A stretch of 42,925 nucleotides of DNA from Pseudomonadota bacterium. Lineage in GTDB: Bacteria; Pseudomonadota; Alphaproteobacteria; Rhodospirillales; Rhodospirillaceae. Both the position numbers and the translations under genes were made by a program. The notes under the pieces are model-generated. The model was not told the origin of the DNA, searched no databases, and saw only the letters and a list, made by a program, of their open reading frames with translations. The stretch is from assembly GCA_023396465.1 (NCBI GenBank), contig JAEWWF010000386.1, positions 1 to 42,925 on the forward strand, read 5' to 3'. Below are positions 9,626 through 19,060 of the stretch, in pieces (within the stretch, counting starts at the first letter, position 1; the number at the start of each line of letters is the position of its first letter).

Positions 9626-11563
9626 TTACTGGGCGGGCGTCGGGGCGGCAGGGGTGTCCCCCGCCGCCGGCACCGGGTTCTCCTCCTGCGCCTTCTGCTG
9701 CTCGGCGGCTACCTGGCGATCCTTGGCCGATTCGACCCACCAGGCCATCAGGTCGATGCCGCGCATGGGTCGCGCCTCGGGGAAGCCGAACTTGTCCCAG
9801 TAGGCGATGCGCTGCGTCGGGCTGTGCCAATGGGGAATGACCAGGAACTGCCATTGCAGGGCGCGGTCGAGCGCCCGCACGCGGGTGACCAGCGCCTCGC
9901 GGTCGGGCGCCTGGATGACCAGTTCGATCAGTTGGTCGATGGCCGGGTTCTGGAGGCCGGCGTAGTTGCGGCTGCCCTCGTGGGTGGCGGCGTCGCTGCC
10001 CCAAAACTCGCGCTGCTCGTTGCCCGGCGACAGCGATTGGCCCCAGACGGTCGAGGTCATGTCGAAGTCGAAGCTGCGCAGGCGGTTGATGTACTGCGCG
10101 GTATCGACGGTGCGCACGGTGGCCTCGACGCCGAGGGTCTTCAGGTTCTCGACGAAGGGCAGCGTCACCCGCTCGAACACCGGATCGACGAGCAGGATCT
10201 CGAAGGTCAGCGGGCGGCCGGTTTCCTTGTGGACCATCTTGCGGCTGCGGGGATCGACCTCGTATCCCGCCTCCTGGAGAAGACCGAAGGCTTTGCGCAG
10301 GTTGTCGCGGATGTTGCCGGCGGGGTCGCCGGCCGGTGGGGCGTAGGCTTCGGTGAACACCCGCTCCGGCAACTGGTCGCGCAGCGGTTCCAGGATCGCC
10401 AGCTCCTCCGGCGACGGCAGGCCGGTGGCCGCCAGTTCCGAGTGGTCGAAGTAGCTGCGGGTGCGGGCATAGAGGCCGTAGAACAGGGTGGCGTTGGTCC
10501 ACTCGAAATTGAAGGCATAGGCCAGCGCCTCGCGCACCTTGGGGTGCTCGAACTGCGGCCGCCGCATGTTCATCACCCACCCCTGCATGCCCGAGGGGAG
10601 GTCGTCCTCGAAGGTGGCCTTCTTCACCAGCCCTTGATGAAAGGCTGGAAAATCATAGCCGACGGACCAGTTCTTGGCCGAGTTCTCCACCCGCAGGTCG
10701 TAGGCGCCGGCCTTGAAGGCTTCCAGACCGACCGTGGTGTCGCGGTAATAGTCGTAGCGGATGCGGTCGAAGTTGTAGCGGCCGACATTGACCGGCAGAT
10801 CCTTGCCCCAGTAATCGGGGACCCGCTCGTAGGTGACGTAGCGGCCGGGCTCGAACGCCGCCACCCGATAGGGACCGGAGCCCACCGGCGGTTTCAGGGT
10901 GGTGGCGGTCGGGTCGTTGCCGTCCGCCTCCCAATGGTGTTTGGGCAGGACCGGAAGCTGCCCGAGGATCAGCGGAAGTTCACGGTTGTCGGTGCCGTCG
11001 AACAGGAAGGTCACCTGCCGCTCGCCGGTCTTCTCCACCCGCGCCACCGAGCCGTAGTAGAAGCGATACAGCGGATCGCCCTTCTGGGTCAGGAACTCGA
11101 AGGTCCAGATGACGTCTTCCGGGGTGATCGGCGCCCCGTCATGGAAGCGCGCCCGCGGGTTCAGATTGAAGGCGACCCACGAGCGGTCGTCGGGCATCTG
11201 CACGCTTTCGGCCACCTGCCCATACTCGGTGAAGGCTTCATCGTTGGCGCTGGTCAGCAGCGTGTCATAGATCATGCCGATCCCGGTCGCCGGGGTGCCG
11301 CGCGTGATGTAGGGATTGAAGGTGTCGAAGGTGCCAAGCGCCAGAAGCCGCAGCGTCCCGCCCTTGGGGGCCTGCGGATTGACATAGCTGAAGTGGGTGA
11401 AGCCATCGGTGTACTTGGCGTCGCCGTGCATGGCAATGCCGATACGCGGCGCTACCGAGGCGATGTCGGGGAGCGCCGGCGTGTCCTCGGCCTTGTCCTG
11501 GGCGATGGCGGCGGTGGCGATGCTGGTGACGGCCACGGCGGCGATGGCGAGGCGGCGGAACAT
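9626..11563 (-). CDS. yejA: Extracellular (periplasmic) peptide-binding protein, YejA-like
   Basis: This 645-residue solute-binding protein of the SBP_bac_5 family delivers peptides to YejBE in the periplasm. I chose the ATG at 11563 because it opens a clean Sec signal peptide (MFRRLAIAAVAVTSIATAAIAQ) with a GGGAG upstream; the open frame extends 38 codons further but that part does not look like an export signal. Family blocks include HFSYVNPQAPKGGTLRLLA, FNPYITRGTPATGIGMIYDTL and FNLNPRARFHDGAPITPEDV. The last residues are Pro/Ala-rich. First gene of the yejABEF order. Confidence 0.92.
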   Translation of the reverse strand: MFRRLAIAAVAVTSIATAAIAQDKAEDTPALPDIASVAPRIGIAMHGDAKYTDGFTHFSYVNPQAPKGGTLRLLALGTFDTFNPYITRGTPATGIGMIYDTLLTSANDEAFTEYGQVAESVQMPDDRSWVAFNLNPRARFHDGAPITPEDVIWTFEFLTQKGDPLYRFYYGSVARVEKTGERQVTFLFDGTDNRELPLILGQLPVLPKHHWEADGNDPTATTLKPPVGSGPYRVAAFEPGRYVTYERVPDYWGKDLPVNVGRYNFDRIRYDYYRDTTVGLEAFKAGAYDLRVENSAKNWSVGYDFPAFHQGLVKKATFEDDLPSGMQGWVMNMRRPQFEHPKVREALAYAFNFEWTNATLFYGLYARTRSYFDHSELAATGLPSPEELAILEPLRDQLPERVFTEAYAPPAGDPAGNIRDNLRKAFGLLQEAGYEVDPRSRKMVHKETGRPLTFEILLVDPVFERVTLPFVENLKTLGVEATVRTVDTAQYINRLRSFDFDMTSTVWGQSLSPGNEQREFWGSDAATHEGSRNYAGLQNPAIDQLIELVIQAPDREALVTRVRALDRALQWQFLVIPHWHSPTQRIAYWDKFGFPEARPMRGIDLMAWWVESAKDRQVAAEQQKAQEENPVPAAGDTPAAPTPAQ

Positions 11564-11718
11564 GCGGCGCAACACTCCCTCCCTGTCAGGAACCCATGCG
11601 GAGCAATGGGATAACCGGATAGTGGGCCCCAGGCGCGGGCACCGCAAGCACCTGCCGCACATTTTCCGCAAAGTCATTCAATAACGCCGCAGCCGTCGCC
11701 GTCGCCGCAACGGGCGAG

Positions 11719-12516
11719 TCACCCGGCCAGACGGGCCAGGGCGGCGGCGTGCAAGCGGGCATCGCCGGCGGCCAGAACCCGGCCGTCGGAGGCGGGGGTC
11801 AGCGGCTGGCCCTGCCAGTCGGTGACGATGCCGCCAGCCTGTTCGATCACCGGCACCACGGCGGCCCAGTCGTAGACCTTGAGGTCGGCCTCGCACACCA
11901 GATCGACGAAGCCCAGCGCCAGCAGGCCGAAGGCATAGCAGTCGCAGCCGTAGCGCGGCAGCTTCACCGACTGATACAGGCGCTGGAAGGCCGGCCAGTC
12001 GTCGCCCTTGAACATCTCCGGGGCGGTGGCGTACAGCGTCGCCTTGGCGAGATCGGGGCAGGCGCGGGTGGCGAGGGTCTGGCCGCCGAGGGTGGTGCCG
12101 TGGCCGGCGGCGCCGATCCAGCGTTCGCCGGTGATCGGCTGGTCGATGATGCCAAGCCACGGGCGACCATCCTTCAACAGGGCGATCAGGGTGCCGAAGC
12201 TGGGCTTGCCGCTGATGAAAGCCTTGGTGCCGTCGATGGGGTCGAGCACCCACACCAGATCGGCGCCTTCGTTGGAGCGGCCGAACTCCTCGCCGATGAT
12301 GCCGTGGCCGGGGACCGCCTCGGCCAGCACGGCGCGCATGGCTTCCTCGGCGCCCCGGTCGGCGATGGTGACGGGGCTGTCGTCGGCCTTGTCGTCCACC
12401 GCCACGGGCGTGCGGAAATACTGCCGGATCAGCGCCCCGCTGGTATCGGCCAGCCGGTTGGCGAGGGCGATCAGCTCGGCGGGGACGGCGGGCGTGGCGA
12501 GGCTGCTGATGGTCAT
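11719..12516 (-). CDS. hisN: Histidinol-phosphatase of the inositol monophosphatase family
   Basis: The 265-residue protein matches the IMPase fold used by HisN, which removes phosphate from L-histidinol phosphate in histidine synthesis. Metal ligands are visible: GEEFG with E76-E77, and DPIDGTKAF with D92, D95, G96 and T97. The C-terminal WAAVVPVIEQAGG block carries the last Asp ligand (YDWAAV). FISGKPSFGTLIAL after the second motif is typical of HisN rather than SuhB. Not grouped with other his genes here. Another IMPase-family activity, such as inositol or PAP phosphatase, cannot be fully excluded. Confidence 0.85.
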   Translation of the reverse strand: MTISSLATPAVPAELIALANRLADTSGALIRQYFRTPVAVDDKADDSPVTIADRGAEEAMRAVLAEAVPGHGIIGEEFGRSNEGADLVWVLDPIDGTKAFISGKPSFGTLIALLKDGRPWLGIIDQPITGERWIGAAGHGTTLGGQTLATRACPDLAKATLYATAPEMFKGDDWPAFQRLYQSVKLPRYGCDCYAFGLLALGFVDLVCEADLKVYDWAAVVPVIEQAGGIVTDWQGQPLTPASDGRVLAAGDARLHAAALARLAG

Positions 12517-12606
12517 GGCGCGGAACCCTGGGCGATGGAGGGGGAGGCGGTTCGCCCTGCGGTACCCCGTCCATCGCCGCCGGTCAATACGGCCGCGCCG
12601 CTGTCA

Positions 12607-13335
12607 TCAATCCGTCAGGCGGTAATCGACGGTGGTGACCACCCGCAGGGTCTTCTCGATCTGGCGTTCCTCCATGATCCCCGGCGCCGGGTCGCGCGGC
12701 AGGATCTGGAACAGGCCCTGGCTGGCCTGCTGGATGGCGCCAAGCTGACTGCCTGAATCGCGGGCGAATTGATCGGCGGTGGCGCGGGCGTTGGCCGTCG
12801 CCTCGGCGATCATCGCCGGCTTGACGTCGTTCAGGCGGGTGAACAGGAAGATCGGCGCCGTGCCGGTCATGTTCTCCGACGAGATGACGACGCCGCGATT
12901 GACCAGATCGCCCACCTTCTGGCTGGCCTCGAACACCCGCTGCACCTCGGTGGAGCGCACCAGCAGCGTCTGGGCGACGATGAAACGGCTCTCGACGGGG
13001 CCGGAGCGGTAGGGCTGCGCCAGCAGATCGGTGACCTCCAGTCCCTGCACCTGGATTTCGCCGCTGCCGATGCCGTTGGCCTCCAGGAAGTCGCGCACGG
13101 CGGCGGCGTCGTCGGTGATGGTGCTCTGGACCTCGGTCAGCGAGTCGCCGGTGACGACGAAGCGCAGCGGCCACAGGGCGAGGTCGGCCGAGACCGGACG
13201 CTCCGCCAGTCCCTTCACCGACACCACGCGCGGCGCCTCGCGGCCTTGCCAGAAGCCCCAGCCGACGAAGGCGCCGGCGGCGGCCACGCCCACGGCCAGC
13301 AGGCCGGCGGCGAAAAGGGAGGAGCGGACGGTCAT
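12607..13335 (-). CDS. SIMPL domain-containing periplasmic protein
   Basis: The 242-residue protein opens with a membrane or signal segment (LFAAGLLAVGVAAAGAFVGWGFW) followed by a SIMPL (DUF541) domain, recognised by the start VVSVKGLAERPVSADLALWPLRFVVTGDSL and the repeated beta-alpha segments. SIMPL proteins form oligomeric rings in the cell envelope; their biochemical role is poorly defined. The ATG at 13335 is preceded by GAGGAT at good spacing; the open frame runs further upstream, but the extension is Arg/His-rich shadow sequence. It lies downstream of the small lipoprotein gene on the same strand. Confidence 0.85.
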   Translation of the reverse strand: MTVRSSLFAAGLLAVGVAAAGAFVGWGFWQGREAPRVVSVKGLAERPVSADLALWPLRFVVTGDSLTEVQSTITDDAAAVRDFLEANGIGSGEIQVQGLEVTDLLAQPYRSGPVESRFIVAQTLLVRSTEVQRVFEASQKVGDLVNRGVVISSENMTGTAPIFLFTRLNDVKPAMIAEATANARATADQFARDSGSQLGAIQQASQGLFQILPRDPAPGIMEERQIEKTLRVVTTVDYRLTD

Positions 13336-13421
13336 GATGATCCTCGGACGTTGACTGTCCAATGACCGTGCCACGCCAAGATGGCGCATCCAAGGCGAAG
13401 GCGGGGTGGTTTGATGGTCTG

Positions 13422-14030
13422 TCAGTCGCGGGCCGGCGTGCCAGCCAGCACATGGGCGGCGCAGGTACGGCCGTCGATGGTGGTCGCATCCACCGGGCGC
13501 ACCGCCACATGCGCCACCTGCAACCCGCCGCCAGGGCCGTCGGGATAGAGCACGAGATCGAGGACGCAGGCGCCGGTGCGGTACTGCCACACCTCCGCCG
13601 GCGGTTCACGGCGGCGGAGGGTGGCATCGCCCAGGGCGGCCTGCACGACGGTCGCCTCGCCGCCCACCCAGCGGGCGGGATCGGGCGCCCGGCGGGTATC
13701 AAGGGGTTTGCGCGCCTGCCGCTGCTGTGGCGGTGCTGACATGGTCGCCATCCGTGGCGCCGGCATGGCGGCCAGCGCCAGGGCCTCGGCGGCCGGTTCC
13801 GGCGGTGCTTCGACCATCGGCGCTGCCTTCGCCGCTGCCTTCGCCGCTGCCTTCGCCGCTGCCTGGGGGGACGCGGCCGGTTCCGGGCGCGGCGCGCGGG
13901 GCGCGCGCGGCGTGCCGCTGATCAGCACTTCGCTGCCATCGGCCTGCAACACCCGCACCGGCCGTTCGGTGGTGCAGGCGGAGAGAAGGGCGGCGGCGGC
14001 CGCCGCCAGCAGCAGGGCAGGGCGATGCAT
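13422..14030 (-). CDS. Small lipoprotein of unknown function with an AAAK repeat
   Basis: This 202-residue protein starts with a short signal and a lipobox, LLSAC, with the lipidated Cys at residue 19. A Pro/Ala-rich linker follows and contains a repeated AAAK unit encoded by a 12-bp tandem repeat. The C-terminal half holds GACVLDLVLYPDGPGGGLQVAHVAV and two cysteines that could form a disulphide, and looks like a small folded domain. I do not recognise a family by name. The ATG shares one base with the TGA of the upstream membrane-protein gene (TGATG), so the two are probably translated together. Confidence 0.75.
   Translation of the reverse strand: MHRPALLLAAAAAALLSACTTERPVRVLQADGSEVLISGTPRAPRAPRPEPAASPQAAAKAAAKAAAKAAPMVEAPPEPAAEALALAAMPAPRMATMSAPPQQRQARKPLDTRRAPDPARWVGGEATVVQAALGDATLRRREPPAEVWQYRTGACVLDLVLYPDGPGGGLQVAHVAVRPVDATTIDGRTCAAHVLAGTPARD
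13821..13863. repeat. 12-bp tandem repeat, about 3.6 copies
   Basis: The unit CGCTGCCTTCGC is repeated exactly three times followed by seven bases of a fourth copy. It lies in frame inside the lipoprotein gene and encodes Ala-Ala-Ala-Lys units on the minus strand. Confidence 0.95.
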
Positions 14031-14737
14031 CAGCGCGATCCTCCGGCGGGGGCTGTCAGCAACCCGTTGCGCTGCAACAGGCGGGTGACGACATGGGTCA
14101 TGGCGGCGGTGCCGACCACCGGCGCGACGATGTTCACGAAGGGCACCGTCGACAGGAAGGTGATGATGACGCCGGCCAGCCACAGCCGCCCCATGTATTG
14201 CCTGCGCAAGGCCCGCGCCGTCGGCGGATCGACCCGCCGCAGGGCCACCACCTCGAAATACTCCCGCGACAGCAGATAGCCGTTTAGGCCGTAGAACAGC
14301 ACCGCCGAAGCCGGCGGCAGCAGCATCAGGAACAGGTAGAGCGGCAGCGCCACCAGGTTGAGGCCGACCATGACGGTGGCGAACTTGATGGTGGTGCCAA
14401 GCACCTCGGTCAGCGGCTGTTCGCGATTGACGGGCAGGCCGGGATAATGGCGATCCTCCACCGCGTCGGCCACCTGCTCCAGGAAGAAGCCGATGACCAG
14501 CGTCGCCAGCGCCGGGAAGAACAGCAGCGTCAGCACGAACACGGCGACGCCGCCCAGCACGTCAACCAGTGCATCCACCCACGGCAGGGTCACCAGGGCG
14601 GTGGAACTGAGCCCCCACCACAGACCCACCGCCAGCAGGACGTAGACCACCAGCGCGGCCACCAGACCGAGCAGCACCACCGACCGCATGCGCGGGTCGG
14701 GCAACTGGGCGAAGGCTTTGACGAAGGCGTCAATCAC
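14030..14737 (-). CDS. EI24 / CysZ-like integral membrane protein
   Basis: The 235-residue protein has about four strongly hydrophobic segments (LLGLVAALVVYVLLAVGLWWGL, VFVLTLLFFPALATLVIGFFLE, LNLVALPLYLFLMLLPPASAV, VIITFLSTVPFVNIVAPVVGTA). It also shows the EI24/CysZ landmarks NGYLLSREYFEVVALRR and the conserved VPFVNIVAPVVGTAAMTH end. In E. coli CysZ takes up sulphate; many alphaproteobacterial members have no proven substrate and no cys genes lie nearby. It is coupled by a one-base overlap to the downstream lipoprotein gene. Confidence 0.85.
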   Translation of the reverse strand: MIDAFVKAFAQLPDPRMRSVVLLGLVAALVVYVLLAVGLWWGLSSTALVTLPWVDALVDVLGGVAVFVLTLLFFPALATLVIGFFLEQVADAVEDRHYPGLPVNREQPLTEVLGTTIKFATVMVGLNLVALPLYLFLMLLPPASAVLFYGLNGYLLSREYFEVVALRRVDPPTARALRRQYMGRLWLAGVIITFLSTVPFVNIVAPVVGTAAMTHVVTRLLQRNGLLTAPAGGSR

Positions 14738-14846
14738 GGGTACCGGTCCTCAGTTCTGCCGCGGGCGCCCTCAGCATCGCCGCCTGCGGTTGCGTGTCAA
14801 GGGGGCTGGCGCCGGCATCCCCGCCGGGGGTGCCGGCGTGACAGCA

Positions 14847-15872
14847 TCACCGCCGGGCGCCGGCGGCGCGGGCCACCTGCATGAGGGCGCGGGCGCACAT
14901 TTCCTCCGCCGGCAGGCCGGTGGATTTGCAGTCGATTTCCGCCTCCAGCAGCAGGTCCAGCGCCTGGCCGATGAGCGGCACCGTCCACCGCCGCATCTGC
15001 GCCTTGAAGCGGTCGGCGACCTTGAAGAACACCGGCGGGCGCAACCCGCTGACTGCTTGGTCGGGGCTCTTGCCGGCCTCCACCGCCCCGACCGCCAGAT
15101 GCAGCCGCTGGAAATGGCGTTGCAGGGTGCGCAGCACGCCGACCGGATTGGTGCCCTCGCGGTAGAGGCGATCGAGGATGCGTTGGGCGGTGGCATTGTC
15201 GCCATCGGCGACGGCATGGCACAGGTCATCCAGGCCGAGCGCCGCCGTGTCGCCGATGCAGGCGGCGGCGTCGGCCAGCGTCACCTCGCCCTGGCCGCCC
15301 TTGTAGAGCACCAGCTTGTCCAACTCGGAGCGGATCAACTGGCGGTCGCTGCCCAGGTGCGACAGCAGAAACCCCATGGCATCGGGCGTGGCGCTGAGGC
15401 CGGCGCCACGCAGCACGTCGCGCACCAGGGTTTCCAGGCCGGCGCCTTCGTCGGCATAGCACGGCAGGGCGGCGGCCTCGTCGGCGCCCTCGCACAGCTT
15501 GCGCAGGGCGGATGTCTTGGGCAGATCGCCGGCTTGCAGGATGATCAGCGCCTCGCCCTTGCCGTCTTCCAGAAAGCTCTTGAGGCGGGGGGCCACCGCG
15601 TCGGCGGCGTCGCGCAGGCGCACCACCCGGCGGCCGCCGGTCAGCGACAGGGCGGCGGCCTCGTCGGTCAGCCGGGCGGGGTCGGCCTTGAGATCGTCGG
15701 GGGTGAGATCGGCGACGCGGAAGGGGTCCTGCGGGTCGTCCACCACGGTCCGCACCAGCCGTTCGGCCCGCTCGCGCACCAGCCCGGCATCGGGGCCGTA
15801 GACCAGCACCGCGCGGATCTTCGGGTCGGGCCGGGCGACGAAGGCCTCGATACGCCCGCCCTGGAGCTTCAT
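14847..15872 (-). CDS. holA: DNA polymerase III subunit delta
   Basis: HolA is the clamp-loader wrench that opens the beta clamp during replication. The 341-residue length is normal. The protein begins MKLQGGRIEAFVARPDPKIRAVLVYGPDAGLVRERA, the usual start, and continues with the AAA+-like domain I, a middle domain, and a C-terminal collar (EGTNPVGVLRTLQRHFQRLHLA). The ATG at 15872 overlaps the lptE stop as ATGA, which fixes the start although the frame stays open upstream. The pair lptE-holA behind leuS is a common order in alphaproteobacteria. Confidence 0.93.
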   Translation of the reverse strand: MKLQGGRIEAFVARPDPKIRAVLVYGPDAGLVRERAERLVRTVVDDPQDPFRVADLTPDDLKADPARLTDEAAALSLTGGRRVVRLRDAADAVAPRLKSFLEDGKGEALIILQAGDLPKTSALRKLCEGADEAAALPCYADEGAGLETLVRDVLRGAGLSATPDAMGFLLSHLGSDRQLIRSELDKLVLYKGGQGEVTLADAAACIGDTAALGLDDLCHAVADGDNATAQRILDRLYREGTNPVGVLRTLQRHFQRLHLAVGAVEAGKSPDQAVSGLRPPVFFKVADRFKAQMRRWTVPLIGQALDLLLEAEIDCKSTGLPAEEMCARALMQVARAAGARR

Positions 15873-16387
15873 CCGGCCGCCTTCTGGCCGGACAGATACA
15901 CCGACACGCGGGTGATGATCCGTTGCGCCAGATCGCGGGCGGCGCGCGACTCGGCATCTTCCTTGGAGATGATGGTCGAATACTGATTGTCGAGGATGTT
16001 GTAGCTGGAGGTGGTGCCCATGGTGTCGCGCAGCACCGGCTTGCCGTCCTTCAGCAGGGCGAAACTGGCCCGCATCTCGATGTTGGCGCGGGTGGCGGTG
16101 GCATCCTTGAGGATACCCAACTCGCGGTTCTGGACGGCGACCGTCACCTGCAAGGTGTAGACCTTGGATTGGCTGGGGCCGGCGGCGGTCACCGCCCGCT
16201 CCATCTCGTTGCGCATGATCTGGCCGTGGCGTTCGGCGATGGGCGCGACGAACACCTTGGCCAGTTCCGCCGCGACCGCGCCGGAGCGGCTGCCGCCGCC
16301 ATACAGCGGACGGTAGCCGCAAGCGGCGGTGAGGGACGCGAGGCCGGCTGCCGCCAGGCCCCGCAGGATCATGCGTCGTGTCACCAT
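15869..16387 (-). CDS. lptE: LPS-assembly lipoprotein LptE
   Basis: This 172-residue lipoprotein would sit with LptD at the outer membrane and help insert lipopolysaccharide. The N-terminus is MVTRRMILRGLAAAGLASLTAAC with the lipidated Cys at residue 23, followed by GYRPLYG, the hallmark start of mature LptE. The rest shows the expected two-helix, four-strand pattern, including SSYNILDNQYSTIISKEDAESRAARDLAQRI. It lies 19 bp downstream of leuS and overlaps holA by four bases. Confidence 0.93.
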   Translation of the reverse strand: MVTRRMILRGLAAAGLASLTAACGYRPLYGGGSRSGAVAAELAKVFVAPIAERHGQIMRNEMERAVTAAGPSQSKVYTLQVTVAVQNRELGILKDATATRANIEMRASFALLKDGKPVLRDTMGTTSSYNILDNQYSTIISKEDAESRAARDLAQRIITRVSVYLSGQKAAG

Positions 16388-16406
16388 GCCGGTGCGGTTC
16401 CCCCTG

Positions 16407-19019
16407 TCAGGCCACGATGTTGACGATCTTGCCCGGCACCACGATCACCTTGCGTGGCGCCTTGCCCTCCAACTGCTGCTGCACGTTGGGCAGGGCCAGG
16501 GCGGCGGCTTCGGCTTCGTCCTTCGGGCAGTCCTTGGGCAACTCGATGGTGCCGCGCAGCTTGCCGTTGACCTGCACCGCCACCGTGACGGTATCGTCCA
16601 CCAGCATGGCGGGATCGGCTTTCGGCCAGGGGTTTTCGGCCAGGATGGTGGCGTGGCCGAGGTGCTGCCACAGCTCCTCGGTGATGTGCGGTGTCATCGG
16701 GTTGAGCAGCCGCACCACCGTTTCCAGGGCGAATCGCACCGCCGCGCCGTCGGTTTTGGCCGGCTCCTTCACCGCATCGCCGATGGCGTTGGTCAGTTCG
16801 CGCAGCTTGGCGACGGCGGTGTTGAAGCGCAGGGCGTCCAGATCGTCGGTGACGCCGGCCACCGTCTTGTGGGCGGCCCGCACCAAGGGCAGGCCCGCGG
16901 CCGGCAGCGGATCGGGCAGCGCGACGCCGGCGGCGCCGAGGTCGATGCCGGAGTCGGTCACCAGCCGCCACAGGCGGTTGAGGTAGCGCCACGCCCCTTC
17001 GATGCCGGCATCCGACCAGTCCAGATCGCGGTCCGGCGGGCTGTCGGACAGCATGAACAGGCGGGCGGCATCGGCACCGTAGGTGTCGATGATGCGGGTC
17101 GGGTCGACGGTGTTCTTCTTCGACTTCGACATCTTTTCCGACCGGCCGACGGTGATCGGCGCGCCGTCGGACAGGCGGCGGGCGGTGCCGTCGGCCAGCT
17201 TCTCCACGTCACCCGGCTCGACCCACTTGCCGGCCTGGTCCTTGTAGGTCTCGTGGTTGATCATGCCCTGGGTGAACAGGCCGTCGAACGGCTCCGCCAC
17301 GTCCAGGTAGCCGCAGTCGCGCAGGGCGCGGGTGAAGAAGCGCGAGTACAGCAGGTGCAGCACCGCATGCTCGATGCCGCCGATGTACTGGTCCACCGCC
17401 AGCCAGTAGCCGGCCTTGTCCTTGCCGAAGCCCGCCGTCTCGTTCTTCGGGTCGGCGAAGCGGGCGAAATACCACGACGATTCGAAGAAGGTGTCGAAGG
17501 TGTCGGTTTCGCGCCGCGCCGGCTTGCCGCAGGTCGGGCAGTCGACGTGCTTCCAGGTCGGGTGATGGTCGAGCGGGTTGCCCGGCTTGTCGAAGGTGAC
17601 ATCCTCGGGCAGCGTCACCGGCAGCTGGTCTTCCGGCACCGGCACGATGCCGCACGAGTCGCAGTGGATGACCGGCACCGGGCAGCCCCAGTAGCGTTGA
17701 CGCGACACGCCCCAGTCGCGCAGGCGGAACTGCACCGTGCCCTTGCCCTTGCCAAGCTCTTCCAGGCGGGCGATGGCGGCGCGCTTGGCCTCGGTGGTGC
17801 CCAGGCCGTCAAGAAAGCCCGAGTTGACGGCGACGCCGGCCTCGGTGAAGGCATCGCTGGCGGTTTCCGCCAGCTCCTTGGAGAACGCGGCGATGTCGGC
17901 GTCCTTCGGCGCCACCACGGCGCGCACCGGCAGGCCGTACTTGCGGGCGAAATCCATGTCGCGCTGGTCGTGGCCGGGGCAGGCGAAGATGGCGCCGGTG
18001 CCGTAGTCCATTAGCACGAAGTTGGCCACCCACAGCGGCAGTTCCCAACTGGGGTCGAGCGGGTGGCGCACCGTCAGGCCGGTGTCGAAGCCCTTCTTCT
18101 CCGCCGTCTCGATGGCCTCTTCCGAGGTGCCGATGCGGTCGCACTCGGCAATGAACTCGACGAGTCGGGGGTCGCGTTCGGCCAGGGCGCGGGTCAGCGG
18201 GTGGTGCGGCGACAGGGCGACGAAGCTGGCGCCGAACAGGGTGTCGGGGCGGGTGGTGAAGACCTCCACCTGCGCCTCGCCATGGCCGGCCACCGGCGCC
18301 GCCAGATCGAAGAATACCCGCGCCCCTTCCGACTTGCCGATCCAGTTTGCCTGCATGGTGCGGACTTTTTCCGGCCAGCGCGGCAGGCCGTCGAGGGCCG
18401 CCAGCAGGTCGTCGGCGTAGTGGGTGATCTTGAGGAACCACTGGTTCAGCTCGCGCCGTTCCACCGGGGCGCCGGAGCGCCAGCCCTTGCCGTCGATCAC
18501 CTGCTCGTTGGCGAGCACGGTGTTCTCCACCGGATCCCAGTTGACCCAGCTGCGCTTGCGGTAGGCGAGCCCGGCCTTGAGGAAATCCAGGAACATCTTC
18601 TGTTCGTGGCGGTAGTATTCCGGCTCGCAGGTGGAGACCTCACGCGACCAGTCGATGGACAGGCCCATGGGCTTGAACTGCTCGCGCATGGCGGCGATGT
18701 TCTCGCGCGTCCACTTGCCGGGGTGGACGCCGCGCTCGATGGCGGCGTTTTCCGCCGGCAGGCCGAAGGCGTCCCAGCCCATGGGATGCAGCACGTTGAA
18801 GCCCTGCGCCCGCTTGGCCCGCGCCACCACGTCGCCGAGGGTGTAGTTGCGCACGTGGCCCATGTGGATGCGCCCCGACGGGTAGGGGAACATCTCCAGC
18901 ACGTAATACTTGGGCCGGGAGGCATCCTCGGTCGCCAGGAACGCCTGGCGGTTCTCCCACACGCGCTGCCACTTTTCCTCGGTTTCCTTGACGTTGTAGC
19001 GGTCGTCGGAGCGCGACAT
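16407..19019 (-). CDS. leuS: Leucyl-tRNA synthetase
   Basis: Class I aminoacyl-tRNA synthetase that charges tRNA-Leu. The 870-residue length is normal. The HIGH-type motif appears as PYPSGRIHMGH (residues 45-55) and the KMSKS motif at residues 629-633. A CP1 editing domain lies between them (residues about 220-410, with the TTRPDTLFGASF block), and a Cys-bearing insertion holds CDSCG and CPTCG. The C-terminal domain ends in VQVNGKLRGTIELP and the usual beta region. ATG start, part of the DUF3576-leuS-lptE-holA unit. Confidence 0.98.
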   Translation of the reverse strand: MSRSDDRYNVKETEEKWQRVWENRQAFLATEDASRPKYYVLEMFPYPSGRIHMGHVRNYTLGDVVARAKRAQGFNVLHPMGWDAFGLPAENAAIERGVHPGKWTRENIAAMREQFKPMGLSIDWSREVSTCEPEYYRHEQKMFLDFLKAGLAYRKRSWVNWDPVENTVLANEQVIDGKGWRSGAPVERRELNQWFLKITHYADDLLAALDGLPRWPEKVRTMQANWIGKSEGARVFFDLAAPVAGHGEAQVEVFTTRPDTLFGASFVALSPHHPLTRALAERDPRLVEFIAECDRIGTSEEAIETAEKKGFDTGLTVRHPLDPSWELPLWVANFVLMDYGTGAIFACPGHDQRDMDFARKYGLPVRAVVAPKDADIAAFSKELAETASDAFTEAGVAVNSGFLDGLGTTEAKRAAIARLEELGKGKGTVQFRLRDWGVSRQRYWGCPVPVIHCDSCGIVPVPEDQLPVTLPEDVTFDKPGNPLDHHPTWKHVDCPTCGKPARRETDTFDTFFESSWYFARFADPKNETAGFGKDKAGYWLAVDQYIGGIEHAVLHLLYSRFFTRALRDCGYLDVAEPFDGLFTQGMINHETYKDQAGKWVEPGDVEKLADGTARRLSDGAPITVGRSEKMSKSKKNTVDPTRIIDTYGADAARLFMLSDSPPDRDLDWSDAGIEGAWRYLNRLWRLVTDSGIDLGAAGVALPDPLPAAGLPLVRAAHKTVAGVTDDLDALRFNTAVAKLRELTNAIGDAVKEPAKTDGAAVRFALETVVRLLNPMTPHITEELWQHLGHATILAENPWPKADPAMLVDDTVTVAVQVNGKLRGTIELPKDCPKDEAEAAALALPNVQQQLEGKAPRKVIVVPGKIVNIVA

Positions 19020-19060
19020 CGGCTTGCTCGTCCTGCTTCTTGATCTTTGAGTCGAAAGGA

